Below are positions 1-6,170 of a DNA stretch of 9,148 nucleotides, piece after piece. Under the pieces are notes generated by a model. That model saw only the letters and a list, made by a program, of their open reading frames with translations. It was not told where the DNA came from and made no database searches. Both the position numbers and the translations under genes were made by a program. The stretch lies in NCBI GenBank assembly GCA_030151005.1, contig JASLES010000286.1, positions 1 through 9,148 of the forward strand, read 5' to 3'. The DNA is from Silvimonas sp. (GTDB lineage: Bacteria > Pseudomonadota > Gammaproteobacteria > Burkholderiales > Chitinibacteraceae). The stretch's first letter is position 1; each line of letters opens with the position of its first letter.

Positions 1-716
1 GCATCGCGGAAGCAGCCAAGCGTGAAGGCGCAGAACTGGCATTTACCTACGTCAGTGAAGAACTGAAGCAGCGTGTGGTTGATCTGGCTGCCGATTTTGA
101 TTCCACGCTTGTGCTGCCCTGTGACGTGGCAAGCGACGAGCAGATCGAAGCGTTGTTTGTTGAACTGGGCAAGCACTGGGACAAGCTCGATGGTCTGGTG
201 CACTCCATCGGTTTTGCCCCGCGCGAAGCGCTCAAAGGCAATTACCTGGATGCGGTCACGCGTGACAACTTCAAGATCGCACATGACATCAGCTCCTACA
301 GCTTTGCTGCCATGGCCAAAGCGGCGCGTCCGTTGCTGGCAGACAATGCCGCGCTGATCACGATGTCTTACCTGGGCGCGGAACGTGCGATCCCCAATTA
401 CAACGTGATGGGTCTGGCTAAAGCTTCCCTGGAAGCCAACGTGCGTTACATGGCTGCGGCCATGGGCGAACGCGGCATCCGCGTGAATGGTATCTCTGCC
501 GGTCCGATCAAGACCCTGGCTGCATCCGGCATCAAGGATTTCGGTTCGTTGCTCAAGCGTGCTGCAGATGCCACGCCGCTCAAGCGCAATGTGACCCAGC
601 TGGAAGTCGGTAACGTTGCTGCGTTCCTGATGTCGGACTTGTCGTCCGGCATGACTGGTGAAATCCTGTACGTTGATTGCGGTTTTAGCATCGGCGCAGG
701 CGCACTGGGCGATTAA
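1..716 (+). CDS. fabI: Enoyl-[acyl-carrier-protein] reductase FabI, 5'-truncated by window edge
   Basis: FabI catalyses the last step of each fatty-acid elongation cycle in the cytoplasm, the NADH-dependent reduction of trans-2-enoyl-ACP. The open frame runs from the window edge (first whole codon at 3) to TAA at 714-716, about 237 residues. Comparison with the roughly 260-residue E. coli enzyme suggests that about 23 N-terminal residues, including the first part of the glycine-rich nucleotide-binding loop, lie outside the window. Visible hallmarks are GAELAFTY near the left edge, the VHSIGFAPRE segment, and the catalytic tyrosines and lysine. The tyrosine codons are 369-371 and 399-401 and the lysine codon is 420-422, which matches the Tyr146/Tyr156/Lys163 spacing of E. 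coli. The C-terminal GEILYVDCGFSI is also typical. The gene is followed 17 bp later by a strong terminator, so it ends its transcription unit. Identification is secure, and nothing is odd except the truncation. Confidence 0.97.
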   Translation, partial: IAEAAKREGAELAFTYVSEELKQRVVDLAADFDSTLVLPCDVASDEQIEALFVELGKHWDKLDGLVHSIGFAPREALKGNYLDAVTRDNFKIAHDISSYSFAAMAKAARPLLADNAALITMSYLGAERAIPNYNVMGLAKASLEANVRYMAAAMGERGIRVNGISAGPIKTLAASGIKDFGSLLKRAADATPLKRNVTQLEVGNVAAFLMSDLSSGMTGEILYVDCGFSIGAGALGD

Positions 717-733
717 GCGCTGCCATGTTCTAT

Positions 734-764
734 ACAAAAAGCCCGGTCTGACCGGGCTTTTTGT
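734..764 (+). terminator. Rho-independent terminator after fabI, symmetric
   Basis: A perfect inverted repeat has 14-nt arms (ACAAAAAGCCCGGT and its complement) around a 3-nt loop CTG at 748-750. The GC core is 741-747 with 751-757, followed directly by five T residues and more T-rich sequence. It begins 17 bp after the fabI stop. Because A and T runs flank both sides it could work in both directions, but no minus-strand gene enters it within the window. Confidence 0.95.
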
Positions 765-808
765 TGTGCGCGCAAAGGATTGTTGCCTACCGCTCAAGTC
801 ACCTTTGC

Positions 809-869
809 CACACGTGTGTACATTCGGTCGCGAATCAGGGTTCCACTGCGCCGGTGACAAACGCATAAT
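809..869 (+). promoter_or_regulatory. Possible promoter region for the glutamine amidotransferase gene (weak)
   Basis: The gene at 904 follows a terminator, so it needs its own promoter between about 765 and 890. The best -10 candidate is CATAAT at 864-869, matching five of six consensus bases. No convincing -35 hexamer lies at 16-18 bp spacing. A perfect 10-bp palindrome, CACACGTGTG, lies upstream at 809-818 and could be a regulator site. This is a candidate only. Confidence 0.3.
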
Positions 870-903
870 GAATACTGCTTGAGTTGTTCAGAGAAGTGAT
901 GCC

Positions 904-1710
904 ATGTGCCAGCTATTGGGCATGAACTGCAATGTGCCTACCGATATCGTTTTTTCGTTTGAAGGATTCCGCCAGCGCGGAGGGGTGACCGATCACCACT
1001 CGGATGGCTGGGGGATTGCGTTCTTCGAAGACGACGGCTGCCGCATGTTCCTGGATCACCAGCCCTCGGCCCTGTCGCCGCTGGCCGAACTGGTGTACCG
1101 CTATCCCATCAAAAGCACCAATGTGGTGGCGCATATCCGCAAAGCCACCCAGGGCGTGGTCTCGCTGGCCAATACCCATCCGTTCAAGCGTGAGTTGTGG
1201 GGCCGTTACTGGCTGTTTGCCCACAACGGCAATCTGACCGATCTGCCGCCGCTGGGAAGTTCGCGCTTTCGCCCGGTGGGGACGACCGATAGCGAATACG
1301 CGTTTTGCTGGATCATGAACGAACTGGCGCTGCGGTTTGTCGATAAACCGCCGTTGCCGGTACTGCACCAGGCGCTGACAGAACTGGCGGATCGTCTGGC
1401 CAGCCAAGGCACCTTCAATTTTCTGATGTCTGATGGCACGGCACTGTTTGCCCGGTGCGCCACAGACTTGCACTACATTGTGCGGTGCGCGCCCTTTGCC
1501 ACAGCGCATCTGTCAGATACCGATGTCTCGGTCGATTTTGCCCGCTATACCGGGGCCAAAGACATGGTGGCGGTCATTGCCACCCAACCGCTGACGGATA
1601 ACGAGTGCTGGGTGCGGATGGGTGCGGGTGAGCTCTTGATGTTTATCGACGGGCAACCGCACCGGCTGCCCGTGACAGAAGAACTGGCGGTCGCTGGCGC
1701 CGGTCAGTAA
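904..1710 (+). CDS. Class II glutamine amidotransferase (YafJ-like, GATase_4-type Ntn hydrolase)
   Basis: This is a 268-residue cytoplasmic protein with only the glutamine amidotransferase domain. Class II domains use an N-terminal cysteine, exposed when Met1 is removed, to hydrolyse glutamine and release ammonia. The start at 904 is fixed by this: MCQLLG puts the nucleophile at Cys2, and an AGAGAAG ribosome site lies 7 nt upstream. Further family motifs are HSDGWGIAFF (32-41), the arginine in HIRKAT (77-82), NTHPF (90-94), FAHNGNL (105-111) and GTTDSE (126-131). No synthase or sugar-isomerase domain is attached, unlike PurF, GltB or GlmS, so any ammonia acceptor would be a separate protein or unknown. 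The physiological role of this stand-alone family is not established. It stands alone on this strand between the fabI terminator and convergent prmB, whose stop it overlaps by 7 bp. Confidence 0.92.
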   Translation: MCQLLGMNCNVPTDIVFSFEGFRQRGGVTDHHSDGWGIAFFEDDGCRMFLDHQPSALSPLAELVYRYPIKSTNVVAHIRKATQGVVSLANTHPFKRELWGRYWLFAHNGNLTDLPPLGSSRFRPVGTTDSEYAFCWIMNELALRFVDKPPLPVLHQALTELADRLASQGTFNFLMSDGTALFARCATDLHYIVRCAPFATAHLSDTDVSVDFARYTGAKDMVAVIATQPLTDNECWVRMGAGELLMFIDGQPHRLPVTEELAVAGAGQ

Positions 1711-2612
1711 CCGGCCTCGACCAGCATCTCGCGCGTCAGCAAGAACACAAAGCCATCGCCACTGGTGGTGTCCATCCAGACAAAGGGCAAATTGGGGTAG
1801 GCTACTTCCAGCACTTCGCGGTTGTGGCCGATTTCCACCATCAATACGCCCATTTCGTTCAGATAGGTCGTGGCCGATTCGATGATCTTGCGCGTGATAT
1901 CCAGGCCGTCGTCCCCACTGCCCAGGGCCATTTCCGGCTCGTGGCGATATTCTGCCGGCAATTCGTCCATCGACGGTGCATCTACATACGGCGGGTTGGA
2001 CACGATCAAGTCGTAGGTTTCGCCTTCCACTTCGGTAAAGAGGTCGGAATCGATCAGGTGGATGCGTTCGCCCATGTTGTAGTTGGCGACGTTGATTTCC
2101 GCCACATCCAGCGCATCTGGCGAGAGGTCGATGGCGTCCACTTCGGCATCCGGAAAATGGTCGGCCAGCAAGATGGCCAGGCAACCAGAACCGGTACACA
2201 GATCCAGCGCGCGATGTACCAGTTCTGCGTGTTCAATCCACGGCTCCAGCCCGCCATCACGCAAAATCTCGGCAATAAACGAACGTGGCACGATGGTGCG
2301 CTGATCCACATAGAACTTGTATTCGCCCAGCCATGCCTCATGCGTCAGGTAAGCCGTGGGGATGTGTTCCTCAGCGCGCTGGCGAATGGCCTCGACGACC
2401 TTGTCCAGCTCTTGCGGCAACAGGCGGGCGTCCAGAAACGGTTCCAGACGATCCAGCGGCAAACCCAGCATGGACAAAATCAGCCAGGCGGCTTCGTCAT
2501 AAGCGTTGTCGGTGCCGTGACCGTAAAAGAGGTTGGCATCCTTGAAGCGCGATACGGCAAAGCGCAGGCAATCGCGCACGGTAACAAGCTGGGAACGGGC
2601 AATATCGTACAT
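1704..2612 (-). CDS. prmB: Ribosomal protein L3 N5-glutamine methyltransferase PrmB
   Basis: PrmB transfers a methyl group from S-adenosylmethionine to the side-chain amide of a glutamine in ribosomal protein L3, in the cytoplasm during ribosome assembly. The 302-residue product matches E. coli PrmB throughout. The N-terminal helical region contains FYGHGTDNAYDEA (29-41), then come AYLTHEAWLGEYKFYVD (87-103) and VPRS (108-111). SAM-binding motif I is DLCTGSGC (137-144), the acidic loop is DAIDLSPDAL (159-168), and the amide-methyltransferase motif NPPY is at 206-209. The following YVDAPSMDELPAEYRHEPE separates it from PrmC (HemK), which methylates release factors. Its stop overlaps the 3' end of the convergent amidotransferase gene. 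The ATG at 2612 lacks a clear Shine-Dalgarno sequence, but the N-terminus aligns with the family and no better start is visible. Confidence 0.95.
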   Translation of the reverse strand: MYDIARSQLVTVRDCLRFAVSRFKDANLFYGHGTDNAYDEAAWLILSMLGLPLDRLEPFLDARLLPQELDKVVEAIRQRAEEHIPTAYLTHEAWLGEYKFYVDQRTIVPRSFIAEILRDGGLEPWIEHAELVHRALDLCTGSGCLAILLADHFPDAEVDAIDLSPDALDVAEINVANYNMGERIHLIDSDLFTEVEGETYDLIVSNPPYVDAPSMDELPAEYRHEPEMALGSGDDGLDITRKIIESATTYLNEMGVLMVEIGHNREVLEVAYPNLPFVWMDTTSGDGFVFLLTREMLVEAGY

Positions 2613-2740
2613 TGAGGGGACTCGATAAGCGGAATGCCTCTAGTGTAGCAGGCTCGTCAAGCGTGCCGATTGCACAATGCCGGCAAACCCCTGGCATCGC
2701 ATCGTGGCGTAATGTCTTGCTCGTGAGCCCCAACCATCCA

Positions 2741-2746
2741 GAGGAG
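2741..2746 (+). promoter_or_regulatory. Ribosome-binding site GAGGAG that decides the hydrolase start
   Basis: GAGGAG ends 5 nt before the ATG at 2752. The in-frame GTG at 2746 would begin inside this site, so the ATG is preferred and the protein has 253 rather than 255 residues. Confidence 0.8.
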
Positions 2747-2751
2747 TGGCG

Positions 2752-3513
2752 ATGGCAGAAATTGCCCTGAACGTGGACTACCGCAAGCAGATTTTAACGG
2801 GTTCTGCCCACCTGCCAGACGCAGCAGCCAGCGGTGACGCCATCCTGTTGCTGCATGGTTTTACCGGATCACGCATCGAGTTTGCCTATCTGTTTGTCGA
2901 ACTGGGGCGTGCGCTGGCGGCGCGGGGTATTGCTGTCTTCCGGTTTGATTTTGCTGGCTGCGGCGAAAGCAGTGGTCGCTTTGCGGATTTATCCATTGCC
3001 GATCAGATCATGCAGAGCAATACCTTGCTCGATGAGCTCATGCAGCGTTACCCCGGTTTGCGCTGGCATGTGCTTGGCTACAGCATGGGCGCTCTGGCCA
3101 CCGCCAGTGTGATCGCGCGGCGTAATGATCTGGCCAGCGCGGTGTTGTTAGCGCCTGCGGGCACACTGGGCGAGTATCTGCAGCAAGTCATGGCCAATTC
3201 GCCCCTGCTGGAGAACGGCAGCGCGGACTTTGTCGGGCTGGAAATCGGAAAAGCACTGGTGGCCGAGGCGCTGGCGTTTAATCTGAACGCGACCCTGACG
3301 CACGCACGGCTGCCGGTGCTGGTGATCCATGGCGGCAAAGACGTCGTGGTGAAGCCGGAAGTGGGGCAGCAGGCGGCCATGGCCGCAAACGGACGCTTTG
3401 TCCTGATGCCCGACGCGGATCATGGTTTATGTGTGGGCGCGCATCGGCGTGAAATGGCGCAGACGGTGGCAGCCTGGGTGCTGGGGGACGAGCACGGGCG
3501 AAAGGGTAGGTGA
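2752..3513 (+). CDS. Alpha/beta hydrolase (serine hydrolase, esterase-like), substrate unknown
   Basis: A 253-residue alpha/beta-hydrolase-fold protein with a complete catalytic apparatus. The oxyanion-hole motif HGFTGS is at 35-40, followed by FRFDFAGCGESSG (63-75). The nucleophile elbow GYSMGA puts Ser111 at its centre, Asp197 lies in HGGKDVVV, and His224 lies in DADHGL. There is no signal peptide or membrane segment, so it should be cytoplasmic. The pattern resembles bacterial acyl or aryl esterases of the feruloyl-esterase-like group (Hydrolase_4 type), but the sequence does not reveal the substrate. The start at ATG 2752 is set by the GAGGAG site. It is divergent from prmB, and its stop lies only 16 bp from the stop of the convergent Anbu gene. 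That is proximity, not proof of a shared task. Confidence 0.88.
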   Translation: MAEIALNVDYRKQILTGSAHLPDAAASGDAILLLHGFTGSRIEFAYLFVELGRALAARGIAVFRFDFAGCGESSGRFADLSIADQIMQSNTLLDELMQRYPGLRWHVLGYSMGALATASVIARRNDLASAVLLAPAGTLGEYLQQVMANSPLLENGSADFVGLEIGKALVAEALAFNLNATLTHARLPVLVIHGGKDVVVKPEVGQQAAMAANGRFVLMPDADHGLCVGAHRREMAQTVAAWVLGDEHGRKGR

Positions 3514-3529
3514 CCCCGCACCGTGCGCC

Positions 3530-4276
3530 TTATAACTGGTCAAACCAGTCCGCTTCCGGAATCTGCCCGAATACCTTGCGCACACCGCGGCTCCACGCCG
3601 TGCGGGTCCGGTTGTCCCAGGCTTTGTTTTCTTCAATGCGGTAGGGTCTGGCTTTGGTGAATGCGTCGGTTTTGTAACGCAGTACGTCAATCGGCAGGCC
3701 GACAGACAGATTGCTGCGGATGGTGGAATCAAACGAAATCAGCATGCATTTGAGGGCCTGTTCCAGCGACGTATCAAACTGGATCACCCGATCCAGAATC
3801 GGCTTGCCGTATTTGGACTCACCAATCTGGAAATACGGCGTGTCTTCTGAGGCCTCAATGAAGTTGCATTGCGGGTAAACGTTGAAAAGGCGCGGCGCTT
3901 CGCCGCGAATCTGCCCGCCAACGATAAACGATCCGCCAAAATCCACGCCTTGCGACATGCTGGCGTCCCCGGAGCCTGGGCTGTCGCGCCGGACGACTTC
4001 CCGAGCGGTTTCGCCGACCAGAATGGCCGCTTCATACAGCGAATTCACATTCAAGAGATGATGCAGCTCTTGCTGGGTGCGCGCCTGCAGCAAACTGATC
4101 ACGCTTTGCGTGGTTGCCAGATTACCGGCCGTGAGAATCACAATGGCGCGCTCACCCGGCACCTCAAACACATGCATTTTGCGGAACGTGGCAATGTGAT
4201 CAACGCCGGCATTGGTGCGGGAGTCTGAGGCAAACAGCAGCCCGTCTTTCAGGCGCATGGCAACACAGTAAGTCAT
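3530..4276 (-). CDS. anbu: Anbu proteasome-like peptidase (ancestral beta subunit)
   Basis: A 248-residue Ntn-hydrolase of the proteasome/HslV superfamily, with the length and sequence style of Anbu. The protein begins MTYCVAMRL. Removal of Met1 would expose Thr2, the expected nucleophile, which fixes the start at 4276. Asp18 in LLFASDSR and Lys33 in FRKMHV fall where the proteasome-type catalytic Asp and Lys should be. GGSFIVGGQIRGEAPRLFNVYPQ (114-136) and YFQIGESKYGKPILDR (148-163) are family-typical. Known Anbu proteins assemble into ring-like or helical oligomers, and no dedicated unfoldase is known. None is encoded here either. It is the last gene of the four-gene minus-strand cluster, separated from the transglutaminase by 90 bp, much more than the 3 and 15 bp between the other members. 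No strong ribosome site precedes it. The true substrate is unknown. Confidence 0.93.
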   Translation of the reverse strand: MTYCVAMRLKDGLLFASDSRTNAGVDHIATFRKMHVFEVPGERAIVILTAGNLATTQSVISLLQARTQQELHHLLNVNSLYEAAILVGETAREVVRRDSPGSGDASMSQGVDFGGSFIVGGQIRGEAPRLFNVYPQCNFIEASEDTPYFQIGESKYGKPILDRVIQFDTSLEQALKCMLISFDSTIRSNLSVGLPIDVLRYKTDAFTKARPYRIEENKAWDNRTRTAWSRGVRKVFGQIPEADWFDQL

Positions 4277-4366
4277 CGAGCGGCTCGGTTCATTCGTATC
4301 GTTTTATTCTACTGCGCTGCGGGCGCGGCGCTGGGAAAGCGCGCAGCGTGTTGCAGTGACGTCATC
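4277..4366 (-). promoter_or_regulatory. 90-bp intercistronic leader before Anbu with a GC-rich hairpin
   Basis: This gap contains an imperfect inverted repeat at 4315-4348. Six outer base pairs (CGCTGC with GCAGCG) and four inner ones (GCGC with GCGC) are separated by a 2-nt bulge, with a loop of about 12 nt. An 8-bp palindrome TGACGTCA lies at 4357-4364, just after the transglutaminase stop. There is no U-run, so a simple terminator is unlikely. TAGAAT at 4311-4306 on the minus strand resembles a -10 element but has no matching -35. The hairpin may set the relative level of Anbu by RNA processing or stability, which is inference. Confidence 0.35.
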
Positions 4367-5212
4367 TTATTGCTGTTGTTGCTGCTGCTGGTGGGCTTGC
4401 GCCTGGGCTGGCTGGTGTTGCTGAAAATGCAAAATGGAGCGTACCCGCGCGTGGCTGACCATGGTTTCCAGCCCGCCGCCACGCCGCAGTCCACGCACCG
4501 GGCAGGCATCCAGATAATCCAGCCCGATGGCCAGCCGCACGTAGCGCTCATCCGGAATGCAGGCGTTGCTCACATCAAAGGCATGCCAGGCCCCTTCTGT
4601 TTGTGTTTCTACCCAAGCGTGGCTGGCCACGTGATGATCATTCTCGGTGTACAGATAGCCGCTGATATAACGTGCGGGCAAGCCCAGGTGGCGGCAGATG
4701 GCAATGAACACATGCGCATGATCCTGGCAGACACCCAGACCTTGGGCGAAGGATTCCGGCGCGGTTGTGCCGGCATCGGTCTGGCCCGGTGTGTAGGGCA
4801 TGCGGTCCAGCAGATCGGCCATCAGGTCCATCAAGCCCTGGCGGCCATGTTTTTCTACCAGGCGTTGATAGTTGCGGGCAAAGTCCTTGATGGCTTCATC
4901 TGCCGTGGTCAGCGCGGTGGGCTGCCGAAAAACCAGAGCGGGAATAGCCTCGCGCTGCGGGGTTGGGGCGCGCGTCTCCACCACGCCTTGCGCCACAATG
5001 CGGATTTCATCCACCGGTTGATCCAGCGTCAGCACATGCTGCTCGTTGCCATAGGCATCGATGGTCAGATCCGTGCGGCCGGGAATATCCAGATGCCAGT
5101 GCAAGGTCGTCTGGTCCGGATCCCGCCGTGGCGTCAGCCGCAGCAACTGCACGCTGTGTGAAACCGGCGTGTCGTAGCGGTACGTGGTTTCGTGATGGAT
5201 TTCCAGATGCAT
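4367..5212 (-). CDS. Transglutaminase-like cysteine protease/amidase (COG1305 type) with glutamine-rich tail
   Basis: A 281-residue protein with an N-terminal beta-rich transglutaminase-associated domain (HHETTYRYDTPVSHSVQLLRLTPR, 6-29) followed by the transglutaminase core. The papain-like triad is visible as Cys162 in GLGVCQDHAH, His198 in ASHAWVE and Asp213 in HAFDVSN. Bacterial members of this family usually hydrolyse or transfer amide bonds rather than cross-link proteins. No signal peptide is seen, so cytoplasmic action is likely. The C-terminus is unusual: after LHFQQHQPAQAQAH it ends in seven consecutive glutamines, a low-complexity stretch encoded by mixed CAG/CAA codons. Its ATG at 5212 lies 3 bp after the alpha-E stop, suggesting translational coupling. 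The family's association with ATP-grasp, alpha-E and Anbu proteins suggests that it cuts or transfers the bond made by the ATP-grasp enzyme. The actual substrate is not known. Confidence 0.92.
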   Translation of the reverse strand: MHLEIHHETTYRYDTPVSHSVQLLRLTPRRDPDQTTLHWHLDIPGRTDLTIDAYGNEQHVLTLDQPVDEIRIVAQGVVETRAPTPQREAIPALVFRQPTALTTADEAIKDFARNYQRLVEKHGRQGLMDLMADLLDRMPYTPGQTDAGTTAPESFAQGLGVCQDHAHVFIAICRHLGLPARYISGYLYTENDHHVASHAWVETQTEGAWHAFDVSNACIPDERYVRLAIGLDYLDACPVRGLRRGGGLETMVSHARVRSILHFQQHQPAQAQAHQQQQQQQ

Positions 5213-5215
5213 GCG

Positions 5216-6154
5216 TCAGGCCACCCGCAGGTAGGCTTCATCAATGGTATTGCCCAGCGCGTTGATCTCCGCCAGGCACTCGCTCAGATAGTTGTGCAAA
5301 CCGTGCTCCAGTATTTCATCGACCTGGGTAAAGCGCAGATCGTTCAACAAAAGATGAGCTTCGCGCTGTACCAGCCGACCGTTGTCACCCTCGATCTGCG
5401 CCACAATTTTGCAAATGGCATCGAGGCAGGCACACAAAGAGCGGGGCAGGCGTGGTGACAGTACCAGCAACTCCGTCACGGAACGCATCTCGACGCCTTC
5501 GCGGTACATCTCTACGTAGGCCTCATAGGCAGACAGCGCACGCAAGAGCGAACTCCAGGCGTAGTAATCCTGGGCGTCTTGCGGGTTCTCTTTGTTGGCC
5601 TCGCCAATCAGGCTGGCTTTGACGTCCAGCAGGCGCGCGGTGTTGTCAGCACGCTCAACAAACGTGCCCAGCCGGATAAAACTATATGCATCGCCGCGCA
5701 AAATGGTGCCGTAGGCAATGCCACGGAACACGTGTGAGCGCGCTTTCACCCAGTCAAAAAAATCCCCGACATTGGCAATGCCATTGGCCTCAAACGTCTT
5801 GGCCTCCAGCCAGGTGGCGTTGATGTTCTCCCACATCTCTACCGTGATCTTGCCGCGTACCGCGTGTGCGTTTTCCCGCGCATGGCGGATGCAGCTGAGA
5901 ATACTGGCCGGGTTGTCCCGATCCAGCGCCATGAATTGCAGCAGTGCCTCCGCAGTGAGCTTGGGGTAACGCGCAGAGAAGCGCTCCAGTGTTTCGGTGA
6001 TCACCAGCGGCGCGCGCATTTCCGCCCGGGCGCCTTGCGATTGCGGCAATAGAGAGAGGCTGAAACTCACATCCAGCAAACGCGCCAGGTTCTCGGCCCG
6101 TTCCAGATAGCGGGACATCCAGTAGAGGTGGTCGGCAGTGCGGCTGAGCATCAT
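5216..6154 (-). CDS. Alpha-E domain protein (COG2307)
   Basis: A 312-residue, mostly alpha-helical protein of the alpha-E family, which almost always accompanies circularly permuted ATP-grasp proteins. The N-terminus MLSRTADHLYWMSRYLERAEN is diagnostic. The motif ERAENLARLLDV (18-29) recurs as ERADNTARLLDV (167-178), so the protein carries a visible internal duplication of its conserved acidic helix. There is no known catalytic motif, signal peptide or membrane segment. Its biochemical role is not established, and it may be a scaffold or substrate partner for the ATP-grasp enzyme. Of the tandem ATG codons at 6154 and 6151, the first has the better spacing, 7 nt from the GGGGGA ribosome site. 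The gap to the ATP-grasp stop is 15 bp and to the transglutaminase start 3 bp, so the genes are tightly co-transcribed. Confidence 0.93.
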   Translation of the reverse strand: MMLSRTADHLYWMSRYLERAENLARLLDVSFSLSLLPQSQGARAEMRAPLVITETLERFSARYPKLTAEALLQFMALDRDNPASILSCIRHARENAHAVRGKITVEMWENINATWLEAKTFEANGIANVGDFFDWVKARSHVFRGIAYGTILRGDAYSFIRLGTFVERADNTARLLDVKASLIGEANKENPQDAQDYYAWSSLLRALSAYEAYVEMYREGVEMRSVTELLVLSPRLPRSLCACLDAICKIVAQIEGDNGRLVQREAHLLLNDLRFTQVDEILEHGLHNYLSECLAEINALGNTIDEAYLRVA

Positions 6155-6161
6155 GTTGGTG

Positions 6162-6170
6162 TCCCCCTTT
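6162..6170 (-). promoter_or_regulatory. Ribosome-binding site AAAGGGGGA for the alpha-E gene
   Basis: On the minus strand the sequence AAAGGGGGA runs from 6170 to 6162. It starts at the last base of the ATP-grasp TAA stop codon and ends 7 nt before the alpha-E ATG at 6154. Termination of the upstream gene therefore happens on the ribosome site of the next one, a layout suited to translational coupling. Confidence 0.75.

Noticed and set aside
913..1509. 198-codon minus-strand open frame antisense to the amidotransferase gene
   Set aside because: Shadow of a gene with clear class II amidotransferase motifs, with no motif of its own.
2746..2748. GTG start for the alpha/beta hydrolase
   Set aside because: It overlaps the GAGGAG ribosome site that correctly serves the ATG 6 bp downstream.
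3492..3526. GCACGG/CCGTGC inverted repeat with nested GGGT/ACCC between the hydrolase and Anbu stops, considered as a bidirectional terminator
   Set aside because: The loop is long, the stem is interrupted and no T-run follows on either strand, so I do not call it a terminator.
4370..5161. 263-codon plus-strand open frame antisense to the transglutaminase gene, beginning with a leucine run
   Set aside because: The leucine run is the antisense reading of the glutamine codons. It only superficially resembles a signal peptide, and no domain is visible.
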